From Rhabdornis inornatus (taxonomy: Eukaryota > Chordata > Aves > Passeriformes > Rhabdornithidae), in NCBI GenBank assembly GCA_013397075.1, contig VWZS01008197.1:2138996-2202995 (forward strand): a stretch of 64,000 nucleotides of DNA, read 5' to 3'. Below the pieces are notes generated by a model. It saw nothing but the letters and a program-made list of their open reading frames with translations. It did not search any database and was not told the origin of the DNA. The translations under genes were made by a program, and so were the position numbers. Shown piece after piece: positions 24,821 to 36,993 of the stretch; within the stretch, counting starts at the first letter, position 1; every line of letters begins with the position of its first letter.

Positions 24821-25619
24821 ACCAAGCCATCTCCTCACTGAACCAGGATTGCTGTTAAGATTGCCTTTCTCATCCCTCTGTTCTGAACTTCTTTTTCTAT
24901 TGCACAAATTTTCCATGTTCCTCAAGATGCAGACAGAAAACTTTGTGCAGTCAAAGCGCACATTACACACCTGAGATATTTGGGCCCATTGTTACTAATT
25001 AGAGGCTCCCTCAGCATCATAAAAATAAGATTTGAAATCACTGAATGTTTCTTAAAAGTATTTAGATAGGAACACAAGAAAATATCAACAAAAACTGGCA
25101 TAATTCTGTAGATTTGGAGGATGTTAAGTGAAAAACACAAATAGCCTTGAAAAGTTTCTGCTGAAGAATACAGATCCTTATTTTCTAGGTAATTTTCAAA
25201 TTAATTTCTAAGGTCATGTTATCCTTGAAAAAAAAAATCTTTTTTGCTACAACTGAAGAATTTATTCAGAGGATTTGGTCTCTTCATGAATCTTATCAGG
25301 AAATAATGAGATGTAATGCCTATAAATTATAAAACAAGCACGGATTTTGAAGCGACATGACTTTTGAAATGCTTGTAAGCTGTCAAAAAACTCTCTCTCT
25401 TAGTTCTATTTGCTTACAAGAAAAAAAAAAAGACAACAAAACAAAAAGCAATAAAAATCCTCACACTTCAGGAATCATTTATGAATAGAGCATTTTGAGC
25501 CTGTGTAGAGGCACAGAATTTTGGAGATCCAAGCAAAGACTAAGGGTCCTGTAGTTCTTAGCTAGTAACATAACACTTCAGCCTTTTATTCCAAATTTTC
25601 CAGATGTTCAGAAAGCCTG

Positions 25620-26045
25620 TCAGGCTGCTCAAAGCCCTTCTGTCCTGAGCAGATGGCAGAGTTTAAGTGCCCAGTGTGTGCACAGAGTCGTGCCAGAGCG
25701 CTCCCGCCCCGCCGCACGCGCCTTGAGCTGCCCTGGGTGTGATGGAGCCCCTCGAGCTCCACACAAGATTATTTGTAGAGTCAATCTACCACCAGGACGT
25801 GTCAGATTCGCTGTGTTTGTGCTGGCTGCCTGCCCTGCACAGTGCTGGTATGTCTCTCCCTGCCAGTCTGTGCTGCATTTCCCAGGTGTGCAGGGTGGAA
25901 GTGTCACCACACAGCCCCCATCACGTTGTGTAGAGCTTTGTGCCACTGTTCAGGGCAGGGGTTGTCTCTGCCTCGGTATTTTCACTTTCACCTCTTCTTT
26001 TCTGTCTCTGAAAATAAAATCCTGAGGACTTCATCCATCGAGAGG
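25620..26045. other. GC- and CpG-rich block of unknown identity
   Basis: This block stands out from the AT-rich flanks. About eight CpG dinucleotides fall within roughly 70 bases near 25688-25755, including CGCTCCCGCC and CACGCGCC. A frame is open from 25678 to 26025 (115 codons) on the plus strand and another from 25629 to 25946 on the minus strand, but neither product is familiar. Open frames on several strands are expected where G+C is high. An AATAAA motif occurs near 26014. Possible identities are a CpG-island promoter or first exon, an LTR with its polyadenylation signal, or a retrocopied 3' UTR. I cannot choose between them from sequence alone. Confidence 0.4.
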
Positions 26046-27087
26046 CAAGTGGATATTTTATTGCTACCATCCCATGGCAGAGTAAAGCTAATTATGAAGC
26101 TACGTCAAGCCTAGAATAACTGAAAGAAAATCCAAAAGCAATGTGCTAAATTAATGTGGAAGTGAGGGACATGGAGTTTATTTAACATTTATGGACAATT
26201 AAGAACACATAGTGTTGAGCAGAGATCTGAGTAGAAAACCAAACTTACAGCAAGGGTAGCAAAAGATCCTAGTGAGATTAAAGAAGTCATGCTGCAGCCA
26301 AAGGAGAAATCTCAGGACCACCTGAAGTGTTTTAGAACTGTAGCCAGGGATAATGCCTTAAGAGCCCATTGATACCTGGAAAGATAAATATTGGCTTGGG
26401 TCACTTGTGTTTTGGCTGTTCCTGCTAGAATGCTTTCAAGTCAGATACTGATGTTTGTGTCTTGAGTAAATGGATACATCACCCACTGTTCAGAGTTCCC
26501 AGTTCCATTTCCCTGTCTTGGAAAGCTTAAAGTTTTGTTCAGCTTTTAGCTGATGAGAAAAGGTAAATTTTGTGCTTATACTGGAGCACACAGCCATGAC
26601 AATGTGTGAGTTTTCCAGGTGTGGCACACACAGATAGCAAGGATACATGGGACACAGTGGGCCTGCTTCTTTGCATAATGGTGTTTATGAAAAATCTCCA
26701 GCAATTAACATTTATGCTATTTAAAACAAAAAGAAGCCTTCAGTGACAACTTTGAAAGGTGAAGAAAGGTCAAGATGAAAAGACCTGGCAGTTCCACATA
26801 TTATATTGTCTATGGTTGAACTATTATTTGAACTGCAGTCTCCAGATCCACAGAGACGATGTTCGTGTGCCTATTTTTTTCTAACTAAATTAAGAAATTA
26901 TTTTTTCAGAGGATTTGTCCTAGGCTCTATAAGAGAAGGCTGCTAAAGCATTTGGTGTCATGTGTGTATTTATGACACAGACAGAAAAATATGACTACTC
27001 ATTTCTTAGTGTAAAACTGCTAAATTTGTTTTCTCAGTATAGAAATTCCATTGTTATCTTGATGTTTTTTTGAAGCATGACCATTTC
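26046..27087. other. AT-rich non-coding sequence, no gene seen
   Basis: I see no gene, repeat or RNA feature between the GC-rich block and the long T run. Confidence 0.55.
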
Positions 27088-27131
27088 CTTTAGGAAAAAA
27101 CCCTACATGAAACTGTGTTTCGTCTTTCAGG

Positions 27132-27183
<52 letters not shown>

Positions 27184-27225
27184 TTTTTGTTTTTGTTTTT
27201 GTTTTTGTTTTTTTTTTTCCTAAAG
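27088..27225. repeat. 50-T run plus (GTTTTT)n, flanked by 13-bp inverted repeat
   Basis: Positions 27133-27182 are 50 uninterrupted T residues. Four GTTTTT units and a further T run to 27218 follow. On the minus strand this would be an (AAAAAC)n/poly-A tract, as at the 3' end of an L1-type or retrocopied insert, but no gene body is recognisable to its left. CTTTAGGAAAAAA at 27088-27100 is exactly complementary to TTTTTTCCTAAAG at 27213-27225, so the tract sits between short inverted repeats. The exact T count in any assembly is unreliable. A short minus-strand open frame here encodes only lysine and asparagine runs. Confidence 0.85.
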
Positions 27226-29663
27226 CTTATTTTCAAGCTACAGTTCAACAGGCTATTCAGAACAATATAGGCCACACTACTAAAACTTTTTGATTAATGT
27301 ATCAGTGATAAGCTTACAGTCAGTTATCTGGTCTAACAGATTTTTTTCCCTGCCAACTCAAAAAATACTAAGAAAAATACCATGTCTAGACTGTGTGGAT
27401 CTCTGTAGGAGAGTGGAGTTTAATTTGGCAGAAATTAAGTGTATGTGATACTACCTGATGTACAAATTCAGAAAGAATAGTGTGCCCATGCATAATAAAG
27501 TCCATCACTCAGGTCCTATAGAGCACCAAATATTTGTACCTCTGAAGAAGTAAATGGGGTTGAAAAGGTTTCTGAGAGAAGTCTGCAGTTCACTTGAACA
27601 GTACAACTATTTCCTCTTGCTACTGTTTGTTCTGTATATAATTCATACTAGGATTTCTGCACTCACTAGATGCTCAGCTGATGTAGGTTCATCCCCTCAG
27701 TAGCATATTTACATGCTTCATGCCCTCACTTTTCTGGCTTGTTTTTACTGTAGTGAAGCTGAACCTAATTTATGGTGTATAGGAGAAGGCAAAACAAGCA
27801 CAGTACTCACAACTTACTAAATGATTCATAATCACACGCCAGTGTTTTCTGTGTACTTAGTAGTACTCTTTTAGAATGCTCCATTTCAAGGATTAGGAAA
27901 GAAAGAATTTATCTTCAGAAAGGTACTCAACAGAACATGGTTTGTTCATTTGCTAGCAAGACTCTGGGCTGATCACGTACACAGGCCTTCAAGCAATTTA
28001 ATAGGAAAAGAGAAGACCTAAAACCTGCTTTTTTCCCCTTTTGATTTCAGTAGTAGTTCAAGCAATATATAAATCAAGATTTACTTTAGCAAGTTCCTGT
28101 TTGCTTTCTATTCTCTCTCTGAAAATTACTTTTTAGCTGTGCGTGTCCCTTTGGGTTCTGTTGTCAAAGTATGTCATTACAAAGGAAGAAATGCAACCAG
28201 TGGAAGGAAATACTTGGATGAAAAAATGATTTTGAAAGCATGCATTCAATATATGCAAACACAAATAGAAAATATTCCCCTGAATATTCCCCTGGAAACC
28301 TCCTGGAATTGGAGGCCAATCACCTGCTGGAACCAGAGCTTTGCAATGCTGTCATATAACAGAAAACAAATAAAAGAATAACCAAGTCCCCAGTCCCTGA
28401 GACAAAACACAGCTTAGCAGAAAGTTGTGTAAATACGTGGTGAAACTTTGCAGTCTTATTCTGGATTGTCTATAAAGCTTCTTGACCTACTAAGTCTAGC
28501 CATAGGATTCAGTACATATCTGAATAAGCACAGAAGAAAATGGGTTCACAAGGAAAAACAGAAATACTGTAGAATTCAGCCTATTATTTTAAATGGCCCA
28601 CACTGCAATCTCAGATCATTGTGACATGTCATTTTCAACACTGGATCTGCAGAAACAATGCTATTCTTTTTTTTTTTAAGAAATATCAAGAAATTTGAGT
28701 CAGACAGAATTTCTTCCCTTAAACAAGGGCTGTTTGGATGCTAGGGATTATCTGCTTACCCAAGGGTGAAACCAAGGGTGTTCAGAACCCCTTGGGTGTG
28801 CCCAGTATGGGACTTGTAGTTGTAGATCCTCATGTCCCTGGACTCTTGGAGAAGAGCCACCAAAGGCTGCTCTCCTTACAGAGCAGTGTCTCCCTGCAGT
28901 GTCCCCAGGGAAAACCTTCAACTCTTTAACTCAACATCACCAAACTGCAAACAAAAGAAAAAGCTTGCATGCTCAGAGGTAGGATATTTTTTCCAGTGGG
29001 TATTTTTGGAGCTGGTTATATGCCCCATTCAAGATCTCTTAGCCACTGACTGCAGGATCAGTCCTTTAATATTTCCTTAAGTGGAAAAAGGCCCTGTGTC
29101 AGTGCATGTGCATTAAATAACACACTGTTCTCTTCACTGAAATGGTGTGTATTACACCATTAAATGGCTGCAATACAGCATAAGAGTTCACAACCACAGA
29201 CTGGTACTCTGTGTGGCAGCTCATACTGCAGTTACTCAATTTATACATTATTCCACACAGTGCTATCATCACTCATTTCCTCCAACAATCACTAGTATAG
29301 GCTAGGAAGAATAATTCTTTCCTCTCCAGAGATTCAAAATCTGAACTATAAATGGTGGAGTGCCAGTGCCAAGAGAAAGCTTGAAATTTGTTTATTCCAT
29401 GTTGCATTGCTATTAAATCTCATACCCGTTCTAATTATTGTTCTATTGTATTAATCCTACATTATTATTATTAATATTATTATATACTACATATATTTTT
29501 ATTATATAATTTAGATTCCCATATATGTTTAGAGACACAGGTGAAATACTGCTAAGATGAAATAGGAAACGATCCCTCAATTATTAAATTACTATTACCT
29601 TAAAAAATATCATTGTTTCACTATTTCACTGTCTTGGAGAATCTCCCTATTGTATAGATATTG

Positions 29664-29708
29664 TGTGTATATATATATGTATGTATATATATATTGTATA
29701 TATATACT
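29664..29708. repeat. TA/TG microsatellite
   Basis: Alternating TA and TG dinucleotides with short interruptions. Degenerate AT-rich trinucleotide-like sequence lies about 150 bases upstream (29461-29515). Confidence 0.8.
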
Positions 29709-32700
29709 TTACTGGGGTTTTTGCTTTTTTGTTTTGTTTTGCATTGCTTTTTCTGCATTACTGGTTTTATTATCAAAGTCTCTCATAAATTCTACTATCC
29801 CATGGGCTTTTGATGGTCCAGGTCAGTACTTCAAACTCTAAACCTGGTAAGCTCAGGGTTATATTAAGGGACATTGAGCCATTCATTCCATCAGGATTAG
29901 GAAATTGTTGTGTATTTATGTGGAGTCCTAAACCTGGGGCTGTTAGCTTGAGTTGAAGTGCAACTGGCTATAGACATAATCCAGTGCTGTGCTGAACTGA
30001 GACTTTTTCAGCTTGAATGATCAGAGGAGAAATGAAAACCAGAAAAAAGGTCAAGATGAAAACAATAAATGGTAAGAATTGTATTGGGAATGTACCATTA
30101 AGAAATTTGGAGTTATGCTCATCACACAATATAGTATTTCTTATGAGAGTTAATTAGAAGTTGATTTGTAATTCTTCAAATCTCTCAAAATGTTAATATT
30201 TTATAAGGTCTTTTCCTACTGAAATGCCATAAAACACTTTTCATTGTTATGCAAATTAAGGATATCCAGATTTCCAGCAAGGAGGCAGCTTACTGACTTT
30301 CATTCTCTGAGTCTGTGGGGAAATAAAAACCCCAAATAAAAATGTTGTGTATGGAAAAGAGGGTAAGCAAAGAAACAAGCGAAAAAACAGCATGGAAAAT
30401 ACCTCTGGGTACTAAATAATTCTTCTTAACACTTGTATTACTTGGAGAAGAAAATAAGCAGACTTAAACATTCACGCAACTGCAAGATGCACCTGATTTC
30501 TGCAAACAGCTAATATGTGAGCATGCTTATAAAGTACAAACACAACAAACACAATTCAGATCCATACTCACAAGCTACTGCAATATACAAGCTATTTGAT
30601 TATATATTTCACTGAGGTGTTTGAGGCTTTGCCCCTGCACAAGCAGGAGTTGGAATCTCGACTTTCAAGCAGTGTTGTTTCAAGCAATTATACTTACCTC
30701 AGGGTCTTCCTCGTGTTGTTTGTCCCCCTGCCCATGCCCAGGACCCAACACTGTGACCTAACAGCCCTCTGGGGTTGAAAGCCAAAATTTGAGCTTTCCA
30801 GCTGCACATGGAACACCTGACTCCAGTCAGCTTTCTAACAGCTATCAAATAACTGTGCAGTACATGGCAGAAGGATACAGCTTCCAGCAAGGACAAACCT
30901 CCACACCCACAGAGAAAAGAAAAGTTTTCACTTGTGCTGAGGACTTGATGGTGCTTTTACTGCTACTTCCCACATATCTTTGTGCTGCAGAATCACTTAT
31001 CTATATGCACAGATGATTTATTAAGTCTGTTTTTTTTTTTTTTTTAATTTTACCAAGAAGCTGCTTCCAGGCTTCAAAACGGTCTGAAAATATAGGTTAT
31101 TTGAAAAACCACAAATGTATTAAATTTCAGTGGTGACATAATGCACTGTGGAGTAGTTCAAAAGATGTCTTACTTATAATGTGCAGGTAATAATGTCTAT
31201 GCCACAGACAAAATCAGTATGGATGCCCTTGTATGCACAGGATATTGACCTTGATTCAGCAAATTTCTTCAGTACATACAGAACTAAACCATATGAATAA
31301 ACCCTCTATGAAACTAATCATAACTTTGAAATTAGACATCTATTTAAACTGCTAGCTGAGTCTCCCTAGAGAATTAAAAAAAAAAACAAAAAAAGAAGAG
31401 AGCTTCCTTTCATGACTGCTTTTCTTATGTAATTATTGCACTTACAGAACAGGATTCAATTCTTTCTAGAATGGCAATGTTTTAAAAAGTCTCTTTCCTT
31501 GCTTCATGATTGTACTGTAAAGATGCAACATATTTAGTAAATTGAGATTAAAACCAAAACTCCTTGTGTATGCAGAACTATGTTTACCTGTATTTACCAG
31601 GCTTTTTGTGCCTTTGCTAATGTTATGAAGTAGACTAATGGACAAGGATGTGGAATCAATTTTTTCTGAGCTGCAGCAGTGTGTTTCTACTGAATAATTT
31701 GTTTAGGCCAGCTTTACTGGTAAGTCCTTCTCTTCATCCCTAAGGAAAATGAAACTGCTTCCACTTAAAAAAAAAACTATTGAAGTTACTCCTGGGTTTG
31801 TAATTAATTTCTGGGATTTGTTACAGAAATTCCAAACTTTTTACCAGCTTTTCAAAAGCCAGATGTTCCTGGCAAAGGAGCATGTTCTCTGAGCCCATAG
31901 CTGATTGAAGCCATGCTGGGATGTTATAATCCTGTTTTGGCTTGCTTTCCTAGCCAAAAGAACCCCAGGGTCACTAATTGTCCTGATAAACATCTCTTCT
32001 GAACCTTTTATTATGAAAGCAAATAATAAATAAAAAATGACCTACCATCCTAAAGCATAAAACAACGTGCAATAGTGCTACTGCTCATTAAAAAAAAAAT
32101 CACCTTGGCTTAAATCAAATGATTAATCATTAAACACAATAATGTGCCTGTAAAAAGATAAGCAACAAAGGAAAGTTTGGGAAATATAGGGGAAACCACT
32201 TTGTTCTTAAAAACTAAGAATGCATGACCAAACTATTTCCCAAGTAATACAGCAACTATAAACTTGCTGACCATACATCTATTCTGAAGACTTATGTGGA
32301 AAAATATTTTGAATAGTATAGATACATTTACAGCCTAAATCAGGAATTGAAAATAATAGTTATCAAAAAGAAATGTATTTTTCAGAAAATGTAAAACTAC
32401 CACCAGGGATAGTATATCATGTATGTTTATTTATGTGCACCAGTTTAATTTATGATTATAACTCACGGGTCTGCTTTCCCATTCATTTTGTATTTCTGCA
32501 GCTAAAGGTTCAGCCAGCCTAAATGTAAGTAAATAGAATTTATGCATATCTAATCTGGGTGATAACCAATTTCTCACTGGTGTGAATATCAAACAGGAAA
32601 GTGCACCCACTTTTTTCCTTATTAATGTATCAGTGGATATGACTATCAATTTAAATATTAATGAAATTTAAAAATAATAGATGTACAGTGAATGATTTCA

Positions 32701-35430
32701 CTCTTTTAGCAGTGCAACAGATCTATGAAGCTATAGGTGCCTTAAAGACATGTAGATGTCTTAAAATGAGACGGTTCTCGTGTACCAAATTAGTCCTGTC
32801 ATATCCTTGGCACTTCAAAAACCTTGGGATAGGGCTGCTGTCCTGCAAATGCCAAGGCAATAAAGGTGACACTGACCTTCTGCATAAACCACGTCAGCAG
32901 AAGAGTGTTGGTGTCGTGAGTGAACCCCGTGAGAGCCCTCCAGGCTGATTAATACTGAGTCAGGAGCCATAACTCTGATGAGCCTTTAATACAGTAAACC
33001 AACAGAAGCAGTTAAGGGCATTGTCTGAGAGGAACGGAGAGGAATTTAATCAAGTTGCTAATATACTTTGACCAGGACTCTCAGGTGCTCTTAAATGGAA
33101 AGACAGTCTTAAAGGGATTGAGACATTTCAGCTCATGGCTCTTAGGGGGCCAGTTACTCTTACAGCCCTGCTGAAAACAGAGAGCAGTGCCTTGGTAAGC
33201 ATCCATCACTTCTGGAAGGAAAAATGATATTTTGCATTCTCTTTATTCAGTTTGGGTTATGTGTTGTGATCTGTGAAAGACAGAGGGCAGAAGGGCTGTG
33301 TTCAGAAGACTAATGTAGTTTAGCAAAACAAATTTCCCCTCCTACAGTCAGTATTCCATGGAGAATCCTGCACAGGGAATATTCAAGCTATAACCTCCTC
33401 CCTATGGCTAAAAAAGGTTTTGCAACTGGACAGAAGACACCAATAGGGACTGTGCAGGCAATGCATTCCCTCTAAGACTGAAAGTGCTGGAATCCTGAAA
33501 TGTGAAAGCTCTGCATATCCAGAGCCCTGGCACCCATCTGCGTTACCAAAAGCTTATGGGCTAAGGTAATAGCTGCATTCATTTATACTTATTAACTAAT
33601 TGTACTTGGATCTTAATGCCCAAAGATGAAATACTCTCATATTATTCCACACTGGCAATATCATAGTGGCATAGAAAAGAATTCAGATCTGTCAGGAGCA
33701 CTGAACTACATTAAAACAGACATATTTTGTAAATCCACTGACATCTCTTCACTAATTCAATGAGAAAGTATGCTCAGACATGCAAAACCAGCCAGCAGTC
33801 ATTCACTGATACTGGCAATATATGAACAACAGGCAGACCTAGAAACATTTTCTAGAACATTCTATGCCTTTTGTTAGAAGATGTTATCGATCCCAATGGA
33901 TTGTGAGTGAGAAGAAGATTTTAAAACAGTTCTATTTCTGCTCTTGGAGTAATTTTCTAATTGAATCGGTACATCTTAATCAAATTCTTTCATCCTCTTC
34001 TCCAACAAACACCCTGTTGGTATATTTAGAGTACCAATGACTCACGTCTTTTTAAATACAGCATTGTCTCAAAAAATAACTTTGCATATTGAATTATGAA
34101 ACGTGTACTGAAGTCAGTAAGTGTAAAAGTCATTGGCAAAATTTTCCACTAAGATCTATAGTAATTGAGCTCTATGTAAGAAGTCTCCATGTGACTTCTA
34201 AAATATTCCAATAATATTCTAGAAAGACATTTGCTAGAAGGTGCGTATGTGCTGGATACAAAGCTTTTCAATATGCAATTCATAGTGAAGAAATAACATC
34301 TGTAGTATTTTCCTAATGAAGTAAACCGGACTCTGCACTATTCAGTGTGAAATTTCTGGTCTCTCCCAAGGAGGATTTTCAGTTCACAGTTGCAGGGAGT
34401 TGAAGCTTAGCATGGCAGGAAGAAATAGTCTGGGACAGTGATGGATGGCTATAGAAACACTGGCAGATAATGATTTTGTTCATCATATAAGTCCAACTCC
34501 TGAAAGCACTGTATGAGTATACAGCTTCTCCACCACAGGCAGCCCTACCTGCTGTAAAATAGGTGTTCACTGAAGTAAACCTAGTCAGAGATACAAATAC
34601 TCGAATGATTACATGCTGATAAATATTTTAAGTTGTGATTAATGTTTTCTATAGGTGCCAGTGCAATAGATGCCTGTGTTGGCTCTGGTAAGTGCTGGCT
34701 TTTCAGTTTCAAATAGTTTTTAATGGTATTTTATTTTCATGTTGAGCAATATGACACGTAAAATCAAACTATCTGTAGGGATTTTCTCTCATTTTGCATT
34801 AAAAAAGGGAGAGAAAGTATAAATCAGGTTGTTAGGATCAGTAGTTTGTGTTCTGCAAAAAAAATGAATTAAAAATTGTGGAAATCAATTTTGCATTAAA
34901 ACTCCATAAACTATCAAAATGGCATACAGCATCAACAAGAATAATTTATGCTAATCAGACTGTTAAGAAATTAACAGAGATTCTAGAAATATTTATTTTC
35001 GAATATACCAAGAGCTGAATGAAATCTGGTTCTTGCTGCTTCTGCGGAAACAAAAGAGTTTCTCTCTTCAACTACACTGGGGGCCATGAAAAACAATTAG
35101 TTTGAATGCTTATCTTCCCACTGTCCACATAAATATTATTTTATCTATTTTGATTTCTAGAGGTAACAGATTATCAGATTGTGTTTAAAGCATATGATTT
35201 CTGCAAGGAAATGTTAGACTGCAGCCAAAACAAATCATCTCTTAATCATGCCTACACACGGGTATACAAATTGTTTGCAGATGGATTCCTTGTTCTCAGC
35301 CCTGGAACCTGGAACATTATACATGATGGTATATGTCATATTTCTACACAGGATTTCAGCTTCCTGAATTACTTGATCATTTACAAATTTTGGTCCCACG
35401 TCTGACTCTATCACCATTAGGAGCAAAGAC

Positions 35431-35451
35431 TAATAATAATAATAATAATAA
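35431..35451. repeat. (AAT)n trinucleotide microsatellite
   Basis: Seven uninterrupted AAT units, followed by one CAATAA variant. It is short and of low information. Confidence 0.85.
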
Positions 35452-35703
35452 CAATAACTCAAAGCTGCCTTCAATTAAACAGCTTGGTTCAATTAATAAA
35501 TTCTTCCATTTAAATTTAAAATCAACTTCCACTTCTGCTGTATATCTAAGGGATTAATGTGTATCTTGAATTATTTACTTGTACTAAAGGTGTGTCAAAA
35601 ATCATTCAGAGGTCATTAAAAAAATAAGGAGAAAAGAATCACAAATATGTTAAGCAGTGAAGCAGTTGAAGCAGGATAGATAGCTGAGCCATTAAAGGCA
35701 GTC

Positions 35704-35865
35704 ACAGGACCACAGAATATGCTGAGTTGGAAGGGACCCACAAGGATCATGGAATCCAACCTCTGGCCCTGCACAGGTCCTGAGAGTATTGTTCAAATTC
35801 TTCCTGAATTCTGTCAGTCTTGGTGCTGTGACTACTTCTCTGGAGAGCCTGTTCCAGTGCCCAAA
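35704..35865 (-). mobile_element. CR1 LINE 3' fragment, minus orientation
   Basis: The plus strand begins with ACAGGACCACAGAATATGCT and continues with GAGTTGGAAGGGACCCACAA and a CCAACCTCTGGCCCTGCACA block. These are the reverse complement of the 3' end of a CR1 subfamily different from the copies at 7 kb and 19 kb, as judged by the GACCCACAAGG wording. It ends with the CCTGTTCCAGTGCCCAA block. A 16-T run (35876-35891) and a short duplicated motif follow immediately. The fragment is about 160 bases, 5'-truncated and non-coding. Confidence 0.9.
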
Positions 35866-35897
35866 TATTCCACTCTTTTTTTTTTTTTTTTAATAAA

Positions 35898-35936
35898 AGT
35901 AGATATATAGAACCAAAAATATAGATATATAGAACC
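35898..35936. repeat. Direct repeat of AGATATATAGAACC
   Basis: The 14-mer AGATATATAGAACC occurs at 35901-35914 and again at 35923-35936, with a 22-base period. It lies just beyond the CR1 fragment and its adjoining 16-T run. Confidence 0.8.
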
Positions 35937-36969
35937 TAAGTTCTGGAGTCTTTGAAAGAATGCTGGTTGTCTCTCCAATTTTCATATGTGGTCTAGACTG
36001 TGATCACTTGCAGCGATCACACATGATTCTCAAAGTGTGCTTCTATCTGTGTCTATTCCATTAAATCCTCCAAAACAAAGTCAATTTCCTTACACCACAG
36101 AAATGTATCAACATGCCCAATCTGAAGAAGCCCTGTATGTCAGAGGAAAATAGAGGAGCCTCTGGAAGGACTTTGGTGTGAAAAGTAAGGATGTGTAAGG
36201 ACAGCAATCACTGGTTTTGAAGTAAATAAATCCTATGATTGTGCTCTACATCCTGAAGTTTGCTAAGACATGATCCCAAATGCAGTGGGACTCTCAGGTT
36301 GCTGGAGACGCATCTGTGATCACTGGCAGCATCTGGAATGATTCAATGTGCTGCCCATGGATCCTGCTGTGGCAGCAGCTGCTCACTCTGGTTGAACAGG
36401 TTCTGCAGCCATAACTAGGGGAATGGGATCATGACAGCTCTGTCCTGCTGCCTGCCCCAACCTTCTCTCTCTGGATTTTCCCTGCCTGGGCAAACATTAC
36501 CTCTCCACATCCCTGCATTCCTGCTTGACACCCGTGAGGGTCTGGACTAATGCTGGCTTAAGTCTTTGGGAAGACTGATTAGAAGCAAGTGAATGGGAGA
36601 CTTAATCATCTTGGATTATCAAAAGCAACGGGTGTCACTCAGTACTGCCAGCATGGATTAGGGTGTTTGTGTGGCCAGGTAGAGAAACAGAAAGTTTACC
36701 ATCATGTCAGTTTGGTAATTCAGATAGAAGTGTCCTTACAGATCTTCCACTGTACAGACTATGCACGCTCTGCCAAAGGGAATCAGCATTCCCAAGACCA
36801 GAAGAATAAAGGAAGAAAATGTATTGAAAGAAAGAAAAACCCTCAAAGCTTCAATAAATAGGGCCCATCATGAGGGTTAAAGTCACAGCAAGGACTGGTG
36901 TGCAAGCAATGCTCTTAGCATGCTCTGGAGCACTGACCTACAGCTTGTCTTTCCTCCAGTATACTTTAT

Positions 36970-36993
36970 CTTGATATTCAAAAGAATATCAAG
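36970..36993. repeat. Perfect 10-bp hairpin with AAAA loop
   Basis: CTTGATATTC at 36970-36979 pairs with GAATATCAAG at 36984-36993 across a four-A loop. It is perfect and compact but short enough to be chance, and no T run follows it to suggest a pol III terminator. Confidence 0.8.

Larger units (their letters stand above)
27226..35703. other. AT-rich non-coding sequence, no gene seen
   Basis: I see no supported gene. Simple sequence includes an ATT/TA-rich stretch at 29461-29515, a TA/TG microsatellite at 29664-29708, T and A runs near 31030-31045 and 31378-31395, and an AAT run at 35431-35451. A 12-bp perfect duplication (AATATTCCCCTG) lies at 28271-28294. Two splice-like segments at 34655-34687 and 35159-35331 are discussed as a weak exon candidate. 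Otherwise this is unremarkable AT-rich DNA. Confidence 0.55.

Noticed and set aside
24678..24974. Met-Asp repeat protein, and its Ile-Ser counterpart on the other strand
   Set aside because: Both are translations of the ATGGAT microsatellite and lack any supporting context.
25678..26025. 115-codon frame in the CpG-rich block as a gene
   Set aside because: Opposite-strand and alternative frames are also open over the same bases, and the product is unfamiliar. I kept it only as part of an unexplained GC-rich block.
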